From contig NC_060112.1 of assembly GCF_021155765.1 (NCBI RefSeq), positions 11,594,001 to 11,658,000 on the forward strand: 64,000 nt of DNA. Reading direction: 5' to 3'. This document shows positions 1 through 9,824 of the stretch, one piece after another. The notes below the pieces were generated by a model. That model worked only from the letters and a program-made list of their open reading frames with translations. It made no database searches and was not told the origin of the DNA. The DNA is from Diprion similis. Taxonomy: Eukaryota > Arthropoda > Insecta > Hymenoptera > Diprionidae. Both the position numbers and the translations under genes were made by a program. Position 1 is the first letter of the stretch. The number at the start of each line of letters is the position of its first letter.

Positions 1-67
1 AAATTTCAAGAGCGTCTCGTATTCACAGAATTACGCAAAGTTTTCTATCGGTAAAGAGGGGATCCTT

Positions 68-553
68 TCACTTGATCTTCTCGAACCTGTGCTCGATTTC
101 GTATACACCGACGGGATTCGCAATTTTCTCACAATAATCGGCCCATTCACCCTCGCTGAGGTCAACATCTGTAAATTCCTTGCCTCCGTCGATAGCTTTG
201 GCCACCCATCCCTGACGAGCTGAAAATTCGGCGGGCTCAATACCGCGGCAGTCAAAAACGGCGAGTGTCTTGAACTTTCCCTGATCCTCGGCGGTGTAAG
301 ACTGCGTTGAGCCTTCGATAATCGTCATGGTATTCTCCCTGGAGCACAATTTACATTTGCTGACGAAATGATTCACGCCGCTTCCTCGCTTCGACGGCGT
401 CGATTCCGACTCCGATACGTAGTTCCATTTTTCCGATACTTCGCCGCAATTGCCGCACGTAAATTTCAAATAATAACGAAAATCATCACCCGACGTTTTC
501 AATTCCTCCAAATTCTCTAGCGTCGCTTTAATTTGCAGTGCCACCTTTACCAT
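68..553 (-). CDS. CZIB: CXXC-motif zinc-binding protein (CZIB / UPF0587 family)
   Basis: This is a complete single-exon ORF of 161 residues, the usual length for the UPF0587 (human C1orf123/CZIB) family. It starts at the ATG at 551-553 (MVKVALQI...) and stops at 68-70. Two zinc-binding CXXC pairs are visible, CGNC around residue 34 and CKLC around residue 67. The family hallmarks FTCGNCGE in the N-terminal half and FDCRGIEPAEF in the C-terminal half are present. The fold is known to bind one zinc ion through the two CXXC pairs; its cellular role is poorly defined, and no enzymatic activity should be assumed. The gene points left and its 3' UTR runs off the window. It lies head-to-head with the membrane-protein gene starting at 1570, so the two may share the roughly 1 kb between them as promoter. 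Nothing is truncated. Confidence 0.93.
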   Translation of the reverse strand: MVKVALQIKATLENLEELKTSGDDFRYYLKFTCGNCGEVSEKWNYVSESESTPSKRGSGVNHFVSKCKLCSRENTMTIIEGSTQSYTAEDQGKFKTLAVFDCRGIEPAEFSARQGWVAKAIDGGKEFTDVDLSEGEWADYCEKIANPVGVYEIEHRFEKIK

Positions 554-1569
554 GTTTCAATAATAATTACTGAAATTTATCTACGTATTTTCTTTCAATT
601 CCACTTCTATTTATAGGTTCAGTCTCTGCTCAGGTTAGGTTTTCTCTTGTTTACTCACACTTGTTTCCGTACAAGTTAAGTTGCTGTAAAGCAACAATTT
701 TCCGAATGCTTCCTTGGATATGAATAATCCATAAAAATTACACAATTTATCGCCGATGAAAATTATACACTTACAACTCGAGCAGTAGCAGTAATTTAAC
801 GTTAACACTTATGGTTCAATTGTTTACGATATGACCATCTGCGTAGTCGTCATCCGTGGTGTATTCATTCGTATATAAAACAGCATAATACGCCATTGGG
901 ATCCAACAGATGGCAGCACTCTAGGGATCGGTGGAAAACACACCAGCTCGTTTGAAAGTCCCAAAACATTCGACACTTTAATACTCATATCTTTAGAAGT
1001 AGTTATAAGATCATTTTCGGAAACGCTCCACAGTTTTGGAACCTTTTTTTGACTTTATTAACAAGCAATTGTTTGAATATATATCGATTCTGGAATAGTG
1101 CGATACAGCGCACACCAGTGATATGCAAATGCATCTAGGGTGTAAATTCTTATTGCATAAATTGGAGAATTCATTTCTCAGTTACGCAATAAACGCTCGC
1201 AATCATTATAGTAATAGAAAATACAAAATATCGAATCAAATTCTATTACATACATTCTCTTACAGACAAGGAAAGATGCGTACATACTTGTAATGGGAAT
1301 ATATGCGTTTGGTACTGTCTACATTACTTCGGTACCAATGAGAGATTGGTTTGTGCATTTAGTAGACGAAAATGAATTAGTAATAAATTTAAATCTTCAC
1401 TCGTCGTTATCCATCGAGAAATTGAGTACATTAATCCACCCTTTCTGTTTACATGGATAGGCATTTGACTCGGAACTCACCCAGTGTGCGCGCAAGCGCG
1501 ACCTTTGATCAATCAATAAGATTTTTTCACACTGTAGCCGACGAATTTCTCTCAGTGCAGTAAACTACG
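554..1569. other. Shared intergenic / promoter interval between divergent genes
   Basis: This 1 kb interval separates the start codons of the minus-strand CZIB gene and the plus-strand membrane-protein gene. It must contain both 5' UTRs and promoters. A TATA-like string (gtatataaaa) is present near 871-880, but I cannot assign it to either gene. No other ORF or RNA is supported. Confidence 0.5.
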
Positions 1570-2296
1570 ATGAATTCCGATTCTCACACCTGTTTGCCCG
1601 AGGCTGCTGGTGAGTGATGATGACTCAGTGATCAGTGATTAGAAAATTGTAGAATAAGTGGATCAGATGAATCATAATTGTATAAGTTTGCGCAAACAGA
1701 TTTTGAATGCAGTATAGGAAATCCGTGTGTATGCTTGCTCAGATGCGATAGACATTTGATACTTTTTCTACCGTTGCAAATATTTTTTTAATAAATTTAA
1801 ACTCATAAATTTCAAATATTTTCTGTAAACTTTCAAGTTAAAGCCATAATTTTCTCATGAATAATGCTATCCATACACACAGAGTAAAATGAATATTGAT
1901 TGGCTTGGTTAACTGTATAACATCATTAAAGTGTTCTCAACGCATTTAGTATAATTTTCACACAGCGTCGTTGAATCGGTGAGGTGAAGATTAACTTTTT
2001 CAGTTATAGGCGATCTTCCCAGAGATGAGGGAAGTGACAACATTGCCGAATCTGTCGACGAGCTGCGAGCTAAGCTAAGCAGGATGAAGCGTCTCATGGA
2101 GGCTCGCAAAGGAACGACTCTTGGTGATCTCAGTGCGCGAAAAAAGAAGGAAACATCCGACATAATAGACGGGAACTTTTTGTCCTGGATTTTCGGCTCC
2201 GCACTCGCAGTTATACTGAGCGTTAGCTTCTACGCGTTTTACAACCTCTACAACGCAGTACTGAAGAAGTTTCCTCCACGCCACTCGGAGCTGTAG
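1570..2296 (+). CDS. Small tail-anchored membrane protein, unidentified (2 exons)
   Basis: Exon 1 is 1570-1609, beginning MNSDSHTCLPEAA and ending at a strong donor (G|gtgagt). Exon 2 is 2010-2296, after the acceptor ttatag. The join is phase 1 and keeps the frame open, giving 108 residues. The N-terminal third is acidic. A predicted basic coiled-coil (residues about 28-48, with ELRAKLSRMKRLMEARK) follows. One hydrophobic segment near the C-terminus (about residues 71-92, FLSWIFGSALAVILSVSFYA) is followed by a short basic, proline-containing tail (KKFPPRHSEL). This is the layout of a tail-anchored protein with its bulk in the cytosol. I do not recognise the family and assign no function. A polyadenylation signal (AATAAA) lies at about 2709-2714. 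The gene is convergent with the Pvf gene. Confidence 0.75.
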
Positions 2297-3577
2297 ATAT
2301 TTTGCGCTAAAATTTGAACCTACGTCTTGGTGAAGGAGTCTTTAAAATCGTTTCAATTGTCATTCGATTCTTAGAATAATCAAGGAAGGGATAATTTCTT
2401 GCTAGGCATAGAAATAATTTTTGCCCAATAGAAAACTGATTTATATTCACTAGAATCGGGTCGCTTTGTCTTTATCAAGTTGTCGCTGGTTAAGGGACCC
2501 CAATTTCAGGGAAGAATTAGATATACTTAAGTGCACAGCAATATTTATGGATATAGTGATATATCATTCTGATCCTGATTTTTATTTAGTCTCAACTTAC
2601 GCGAATTTTTTCAGTCCAGTTTATTCTTTCGCGCGTTTTACTGTAATGTAAATTACGTCGAATCGTACACAAATAATCGTATAATAACAGTCTTGAACGT
2701 ATTACGTAAATAAATGGCAAAGGAAATTATACGTTTGCAAAATACCGCTTTAGATGATCTTTGGGCATCAAAGAGTGTCCTCAAACAATTGATTAGCTCA
2801 TGCTACAGAATTTTTTAAACTTTGAAATCGTTTTCTACAAAATGATTGATTTCGAAATGTCAAAATTATTGATATTAACCTTTTAATATTCTACATTTTC
2901 TTTCAGTAGAGGTAACAGTTATATTTCAGGGGTAAAATTTACGCACATATTATACTTGTAAATGAATATTTTGCCATATTCAAGGAGGGAATTCATTATG
3001 CCCACATTCCTAGTTGTTGAATAAGAAACGAATGTATACAAATTCCTAGTCAATATTTAATTATACTAATTGAGATTGAAGTCTTTACATTCTGCTCAAA
3101 AATAAATTATTTGTTACGATACTTCGCTACGATTATGACAAGAAATCTAAGATCGCATGTAGTCGAAATCACATCGGGACGTGCCGATGAAAAATTCACT
3201 AAGTGAAAGAACGATCGTTTTGTGCCAAACTATTTGTGACTGAGTTTTGATATTATAACTGCCGTGTAGTTATGGATAAATAACATACCATAAGTGTTTT
3301 AACCTTTAATTACTTCTACTGTTGCCATGTTAGTGCAATCATTATTCTAATGAGTTTTTATATTTATTTATAACCACAAATATTTATTAAAAGTTTCACA
3401 ACCAAGTTGTCCATCGAAAATAATAAAATGAAACCTTTTACTCGTAGAATATAGATGACCATAAAGCTTAAGATTATAGTAGTTAAAATACTGCAGAAAG
3501 ATGGAATGAGGAGGAAAAGGTCTCTTGTCAAGATGTAAAGTCTAGCCGTATCACTGGGAAACTTGTACCCGATAACA
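2297..3577. other. Convergent 3' UTRs and intergenic DNA
   Basis: This is the AT-rich interval between two tail-to-tail genes. On the plus strand AATAAA at about 2709-2714 probably ends the membrane-protein transcript. On the minus strand tttatt at about 3383-3388 (AATAAA in the Pvf direction) probably ends the Pvf transcript. I see no further gene. Confidence 0.55.
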
Positions 3578-4995
3578 TCATTGAACACATCTGTAATTAC
3601 ATAAATGTCCATAAATATATTACGTAAATCAAAGAAATTGGATGTTCAACAAGTGATAAGGGCTTCGAATTGAACCCATGATGGTGTAAGCCTCCCGAAA
3701 TTTTCGGCCTACCTATAACTTTGGAATGATAATACTCACTTGCACTGTTTTTTGTCCCAGTACTGGCCCTTCGTACAGGGGATTTCCAGTTCGGTGCAAT
3801 TGCAGGAACAGTCGTTTTCGTTCCATATCTTTCCCACTTGATATTCGCAATCCTCCTTTTGCTGACTTCCATTCTTGCAATCACAGCGGCACCTGTCCAC
3901 ATTGTAATCTTGCCGATCGTTGCAATCCTCCGCCTTCCGTTGACATGTACATCTGTATCACATAGTAAATGCAGTGGTTTAGTTAACGTCATAATCTTGG
4001 TAAATAAGTAGAGTCAGTCTGCATAATTTGCACGAATAATGACTTGATAATATTTTACGGACAGAGTGACAACTTTCTTCATAATTTGATGAGTCTTTTT
4101 CAGAAGGGCACATCACGCTGTTGGATATTTATAATTAGCAGGTATCAATCTCATGCTTACTCACAATGCTGACTAATGTTTTAGGTATTCAACCTACCAC
4201 TTATACAGTTATAATGTAGTTTTTGCTCCGTTATTTTCCATTTTTACTCATTCGTAATTGTATTTCTTGAAAACAGAATCTCTCCTCAATAATCTCGTGA
4301 AAAGTTTAAATTTTCCCGATTTCTGACAATTCTGAATGCATAGTATAATTATGAAATTGGGAAATTGATTAATTCTCACCTGCACTTTTCATGTTCCTCA
4401 ACTTTTACAACACCGCACATCATTATCGGCTGGCCATATATTTGGTTTAAACGTTTCACTTGAACACGAACGTCAACCAGCCTTTTCGATACTGGTACAC
4501 ATGATAAGCCGGCGAGGCAGTGCCCGTCGCATCGCTTAATCGAAACGATTGGCGGTATGAATCGAAACCCTGGCATAGGTTTCAGATTAACGTGTCGTTC
4601 GTAGGGTCTGCAGATGCTGTTCATAATGGTATGCTTCATGCCACGACTACCTTCGCGGCAATCTGCCGAAAAATGAATTAAAACCTTAGCATTCAAAATA
4701 TTGCAGACTAATCCGAAAATTTTGAACAGATTTTGAAAGATTTAAAAACTCCGATATTATAAATAACACGGCTTGTATGAAACACAAAATCAGACGAAAT
4801 ACAATTTCATTGAAAAAAAACATTTTAGTAAATTCACGACTCGCCATCATGTGTTTCTCGAGTGCGGTAGTTGTATATAGTTTTATTATAATTTGAACTG
4901 TATGACTTACTAATCTCGTTGTGAACATGATAATCACTTTGGGCGATTGCCAACACTGCAACGAAAATGCACAGTTTGAACGAAACAAACTTCAT
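3578..4995 (-). CDS. Pvf: PDGF/VEGF-related growth factor (Pvf-like), 4 exons
   Basis: Exons on the minus strand are 4995-4911, 4662-4380, 3952-3740 and 3590-3578 (stop TGA at 3580-3578). All junctions are GT-AG and in phase, giving 197 residues. Residues 1-20 form a signal peptide (MKFVSFKLCIFVAVLAIAQS). Residues about 46-124 are a PDGF/VEGF cystine-knot domain: ICRPYERHV, then PPIVSIKRCDGHCLAGLSC, then EEHEKCRC, with the order and spacing of the family. The C-terminal 70 residues are cysteine-rich, with CxC repeats (CRCTC, RCRCDC, CSCNC, final QCKCVQ), as in VEGF-C-type and insect Pvf tails. The expected role is a secreted ligand for the PVR receptor tyrosine kinase in blood-cell and epithelial migration. 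Both cysteines that make the interchain bonds in PDGF are replaced (Ile67, His76), while extra cysteines sit at 30 and 111. Which Pvf paralogue it is cannot be decided here. Confidence 0.88.
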
Positions 4996-6327
4996 GATTT
5001 CCGCAGTGATCTGGTAGATCAGACGTGTTAAAAAATGTTTTGCAGGACTGCGATTAGACTAGTACAAAATCTTGTCAAGCTCTGAGATGCCTTCCGTCTG
5101 CACCTGCACCGTCTGCACCGAACAGTTTTATAATTACGAATATCCTAACAGGAAACTCCAGAGTGTCACAACAATAAATGATGTAAGGTTGTCAAGACAG
5201 CAGTTCGATAATCGCGAGGCTGGGTTCTATCTCCTCATTTCTCGGCAGAACATTTCTTGTACATGCCTGTAGGATGTGGTTAATGTATTCCAAGAACAGT
5301 AGAACGTCGATTATCCGAACGACCGCTTAAGGGGGGATTTTCTTTTTTTTTCGCTAAATTTATCGCTTTTTCTAATTTTCTGGCGAAGAAAATTTGACAC
5401 ATGGATTCATTTATCTTTTAACTATTTACAAAAAAATTAAAAATCATTTCCTACCAAAAATACGCCTCCCACCCCCTTCGACGCGCATGCAATGATCCCC
5501 AATTGACAGTGTGCGTGATTTGAGTCTCCCCGTTGATCCTGCAAAAAAAAAAACCAAATTCGAAGGCAATCTGTTGAATAGTTTTTTAGATATCGTGCAC
5601 ACCAGTTGCAAAAAGCTGTTTCGAGAAAAACACGTTTAAACGGTATTTTTGGGAGGAAATGATTATTAATTTTTTTGGGGAATAAATAAAAGATAAATAA
5701 ATCCAAATGTCAAATTTCGCATTGATCCATTGTATAGTTTCTTCGCCAGAAAATTAGAAAAAAGCGATAAATTTAGCGAAAAAAGAAGAAAATCCTCCCT
5801 TAACTGAACTGGCTGTGAATCCCGCGTCCCGCTCTTAGAGAATATTCAGTTACAGTGTGATTTAATATTCATTATTCAATTTCATAGATCAGTGTATTTG
5901 TAAATCGTAGTTTGCATTATTTCGTTTCAATCAGAGTACGTGAATAACTTTATCAATCCAGTTGAAAAGGAAATAACCGTTGCGATACAAATCTCGCTGC
6001 CCTGCAATCGTTTCAAAATTCAAGAAAGAACGTCGACAATGTATTACTTGTACATTATGAAACCACGATGACAGAAGGTTTATCATATAATACGAGCAAA
6101 AGTTTATTGAGAAAAGATAGCTTCGTCACAATTCTTACATCATTGCAGTGTACAGTGCCAATGTGATGAGCGAGCGACAGGAAGCTAAACCACGTGAATC
6201 ATCCATAACAAAACACGCGTTGTCCGCCTTATAGAAATAAATCTTTTTCATTATAAATTAACAATTCGAGCGAATTTTTCTCATATATATATATATACCA
6301 GCCTACCACACATTGCAACATCTTACG
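4996..6327. other. Intergenic region between divergent Pvf and DRC9-like genes
   Basis: This interval contains the promoters of both neighbours and is interrupted by the foldback element described separately (5327-5803). A run of TA dinucleotides (about 6283-6296) lies about 35-45 bp upstream of the 31-codon ORF at 6328. No other gene is supported. Confidence 0.5.
5327..5803. mobile_element. Foldback MITE-like element with TTAA flanks
   Basis: The element is about 470 bp with long, imperfect terminal inverted repeats. The left arm runs from about 5331 (ggggggattttc, then cgctaaatttatcgc, then ttttctggcgaagaaa). It is matched in reverse complement by the right arm (tttcttcgccagaaaa, gcgataaatttagcg, gaaaatcctccc) ending at about 5799. 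Similarity continues inward to a tttttgg(g/t)agg block, so each arm is roughly 140-160 bp. Both ends abut TTAA (5327-5330 and 5800-5803), the target site used by piggyBac-type transposases. The single ORF inside shows no transposase features, so this is a non-autonomous element. The superfamily is inferred from TTAA only. Confidence 0.75.
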
Positions 6328-6423
6328 ATGGAATGGGACGACATTAAGGACAAAATCTCGGTCCCGATATACGTGGCAATCACACTGGCGATGTTCCTGT
6401 TCGATAAATACGGCAAATTATAA
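6328..6423 (+). CDS. 31-codon small ORF with hydrophobic segment (uORF or microprotein)
   Basis: ATG at 6328 to TAA at 6421-6423 encodes MEWDDIKDKISVPIYVAITL followed by AMFLFDKYGKL. The acidic/basic N-terminus, one hydrophobic stretch of about 14 residues and a short basic C-terminus are what a tiny membrane microprotein would look like. It lies 14 nt before the ATG chosen for the DRC9-like protein and is not in frame with its next exon without a stop, so it is either an upstream ORF on the same transcript or a separate conserved microprotein. I cannot match it to a known family. Confidence 0.35.
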   Translation: MEWDDIKDKISVPIYVAITLAMFLFDKYGKL

Positions 6424-6437
6424 ACCCTAATGACAGG

Positions 6438-9400
6438 ATGAACACGGTAGCCAAAATATACGTATACTATCATCGCTGCGATGTCTCACATCTTCTAAGT
6501 GCATAGCTGACAACAGCAATTAATTTCTCTGAAACACCGCAGACCACAAAGTCTTCCGATGAGGAGAACGAGCCCGAGGCGTCAACGGAGCAAAGAAATT
6601 CGTACACCCAGCAAAGGCACAGCTCGAGCAATGCCCTGGCAAAAATATCGGCCGTTACAGTCGATCAGCGACGGGCTTCGGCAGTCGGACAAGCGACAAT
6701 TTCTTCGGTACCAAAACACGAGCAACTGGCCGAAGACACGCGGACGAAATCCACCCACATGGTGGTGACGAACGTCATGAGGATTTCCGGCAGCGAATTG
6801 GAACCCAACCTGCAGGTTTAATTGAGAAAATGAAAAATGACGGGTGGAAAACTGGTTTCATTTTATTCTGTCTTCCCTCTTGGTAGAATTACGAGGAAAC
6901 GCAAAGTGGGCAGATGGAAAAAGCTTACAAAAAAGAAACTAACGAACAGAAACGGGTAATGGTTCAAGAAGTCCCGAAGGATGAACAAGACACAACTGAC
7001 GATCGTGTCGCCAAGAATAAACCACGGATACAACCGTTTATGGGCAAGGCGGTACCGGACGTAAGCATCCTGCTTCAGCTTTCCTTCTCTTACCTGGAAA
7101 AGTACTGGTTTTAATTCCGAATTTTCAAAGCTGAAGCGAGAGGTTAATCACTCGTAAAATCTAGTGTACACTTTTCCGTAAATCTTGTGTAATCTTTGAA
7201 ATCTTTTGAAATCATTTAAAAAATATTTTGCAATCCCTGAAATATTCCTGTGAAAAACTCCTTTGACATTCCCTAAGGTCTCTTGTAGTTGTTACGTACA
7301 AGGAGAAGCCGTTGATAGGACAGATCGATTTCAACAAAACTTTCCGTAGGTATTCTTGATCCAAAATAAAGACACTCGTTTTCGGCATTTCACTAAGTGA
7401 GCATTTGTTGGCGAGAAAAAACGAGCACATACGCCTTGTTTTAGATGGTTTTTGAATGCAACCTATTTTTCTAAGAATAGCCATATATTCAGAAATAATC
7501 GTGCTTTTTAATGTTACGCAGTGTTACAAGAAAACAGAAATTTTAATATACATTTAAAAAATACGAGGTAATTGAAGAAATATTATCTATGAATTTCTTG
7601 TTCAATAATAAGGCTTCGGATATCGAAAGCACGACCCCAGTCAGCCGGTGGCCGATTGGCAATAAAGGTTCCGCGAGCGGTGCGAACGTGAGGAGTTTGA
7701 CGATGGATCATCAACCGGCGATAACATTATCCAGCCTAGAAGCGGCCTGTTTTTCGAGCGTTTTACAGGAATGTCTCGATTTCCTGAACATCCTGCGCTA
7801 CGTGATTCCAGCTGAGGTTGACGAACGTTGGGACGAACGTTACAAGACTATTGCAGAACTTTACGGCGTGCCGGATGAGCCGAAAATGATATTTCGCGAA
7901 GACATGGGGCTTCTGCCACTGATACCCAGTGTTGCGGAAAAGATTCAGCGCGACAGGTTCGTCGAAATGAGGATTTCGTAGCTTTATGCTCGGGCCGTAT
8001 GATGATTGGAAAATGTTTTACGGCGTTAGGACTTACGCGTACGAAATACTGAGGAGGACGACCAGTAACATCAGGGACAATAAAACATTCGAATCTCTGG
8101 AACTGGTTATCGACGACATTGTCAAAACGCAAGAAGGGGAACGAGAATTGCAGATAAACTGGGAGCTTTGGACGGAGCAGGCTAAACAACTGCAAGATCT
8201 CGTAGACTACGATAAACTAGAATTTGAAGATTCGCGGAAGCAACGAACCGAGATGGTTCAGAAGGTGAACGCCGACGTGGACAACTCGATATTTTTCAAC
8301 GGATCTCAACTTGGTACCTGAAGATGATTAATTGTTGAATTAGGGTAATTTCACCAGTGGATTACCATTTGGACACACTTACTGTGGTGTCCGTATGATC
8401 GGTCATTTGCCTGTGTTTTCATCCTATGTTTTGACTCAGGTTTTGTCCATAAACTCGAATGGAAATATGAAACAGTCTGTGAAAATACTGAAGATCCATT
8501 GACTTTGAAATCAAATGAATTCCGATAAAGTTCATCGACTTTGATCTCCATCGATTTCTACCTTATCACGGGATGTTCGTTCATTTCCAATATGCCAAAA
8601 AATTTTCATTGAATTCCAATAGTACCCATGATTTTTAACGATTTCCGAACATTCTTGTGAAGTTTTATTGATTTTTGGATTGGATAGAATCACAGGAAAT
8701 CATATAAAATTACAAGAAACAGCCTGAAATCCTAGGAAGTCAATGGCGATCACTTAGTAAACTGAAAATCAACGAACGCACACGATTAGATAAAAACCAA
8801 TAGAATCATAATTAATTAAAACCATTCAGCGTTCACATCTCGACTTACAACGATTACCATGATTTCTAACGCTATCATGTGATTTCGAGTGATTGGCAAT
8901 GATTGACAATGATTTAAGTTGTCACAAGTGATTCCCTGTGACTTCAGAGAATATTTTTCAGTCACATAGTTCCTTTGATTGACAATTTGATTTCCAACTG
9001 TTATATTTCGATATCCATGAAAAAACAGCTCCTGAAATAGTGTTTATTTTGGTAAAATAACAAAACAGTAAAACACTCCTACGTAACTCATTGTCAGCAT
9101 GATGTCCATTTCGATTTCGAACTCTACTATTATTGTTAAAAAATATCGTCAACGGATATAAAAAAAAACGTACCATACATGACACATCGCAGGATACGTG
9201 GAGAGATGGGAAGACGCTCAACTTGAAAAGCAGGAATTGAAGCTGGCGCAAAAAGAAGAGCAACTGCTAAACCTCAAGGCAAACTGTGAAAAATTGGAAA
9301 AGGCTGATCAGATAGTATCCGGTGAAGTGCGAACTTATCTCGAGGCAAACACTCGAGAAATGGAAGATGAGATTATATCTTGGACAAGCCAATACATCGA

Positions 9401-9824
9401 GGAGCTTGAAAGACGAGAACAGGAAATGACCGAACTAAAGGTAAGGAGATATTACCGAGTTGGCTCGGTGCAGATACTTGAACAAAATTTAATTTGTGTA
9501 TCGCTCTAGGATCACATTGAAGGTCAATTAGTTGAACTAGAGGAACTGAGCTTGTTGAGAGATGCGAGGCAGGTTTTCATCGATGAAGTACTAGCGGAAA
9601 AGGAGCGTGTCAAAAAGGAGGAGGAATACTGGCGCGAAATTCATCGAGTTGCCACCCTCATTCAGGCACAGTGGAGGGGGTACATGGTTCGAAAACAAAT
9701 CGGCCCCTTCAAAGGGCTCCGAGCACGGTTGAAGAAGCGCAAAGGCAAGGGTAGCAAAGCCCAGAAGAAGGCTGGAAAAGGACGTAAAAAGCCTGGAACT
9801 TCACCCTCGAAAAAGAAAAAATAA
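6438..9824 (+). CDS. IQCG: IQ-motif axonemal protein, dynein regulatory complex subunit 9 (IQCG)-like
   Basis: Exons: 6438-6446 (putative MNT), 6543-6815, 6887-7060, 7613-7956, 7982-8313, 9193-9440 and 9510-9824, for about 564 residues. The N-terminal 150 residues are polar and look disordered. The segment from 7613 (SVLQECLDFLNILRYVIP) resembles the helical region of DRC9. Two exons of heptad-rich coiled coil follow. Near the C-terminus a clear IQ calmodulin-binding motif (ATLIQAQWRGYMVRKQIG) precedes a lysine/glycine-rich tail (KKRKGKGSK, ending KKKK). In known members the protein sits in the nexin link of motile cilia and sperm flagella. DRC10 (IQCD) has similar architecture and is the main alternative. 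Two weak points remain: the start exon is an inference, and the exon 4/5 join needs a 25-nt intron or a frameshift. AATAAA is at about 9895. Confidence 0.72.
8640..9030. repeat. Interspersed repeat copy 1 (in intron of the DRC9-like gene)
   Basis: This intronic stretch is full of gatt/tgattt variants and shares blocks with 36740-36910: cttacaacgatt, tcgagtgatt, cagt...agttcct and atttccaactgtt, in the same order. I infer a diverged interspersed repeat. It also repeats internally, so ends cannot be defined. Confidence 0.5.

Noticed and set aside
5437-5706. 89-codon minus-strand ORF
   Set aside because: It lies within the foldback element and has no transposase or other domain.
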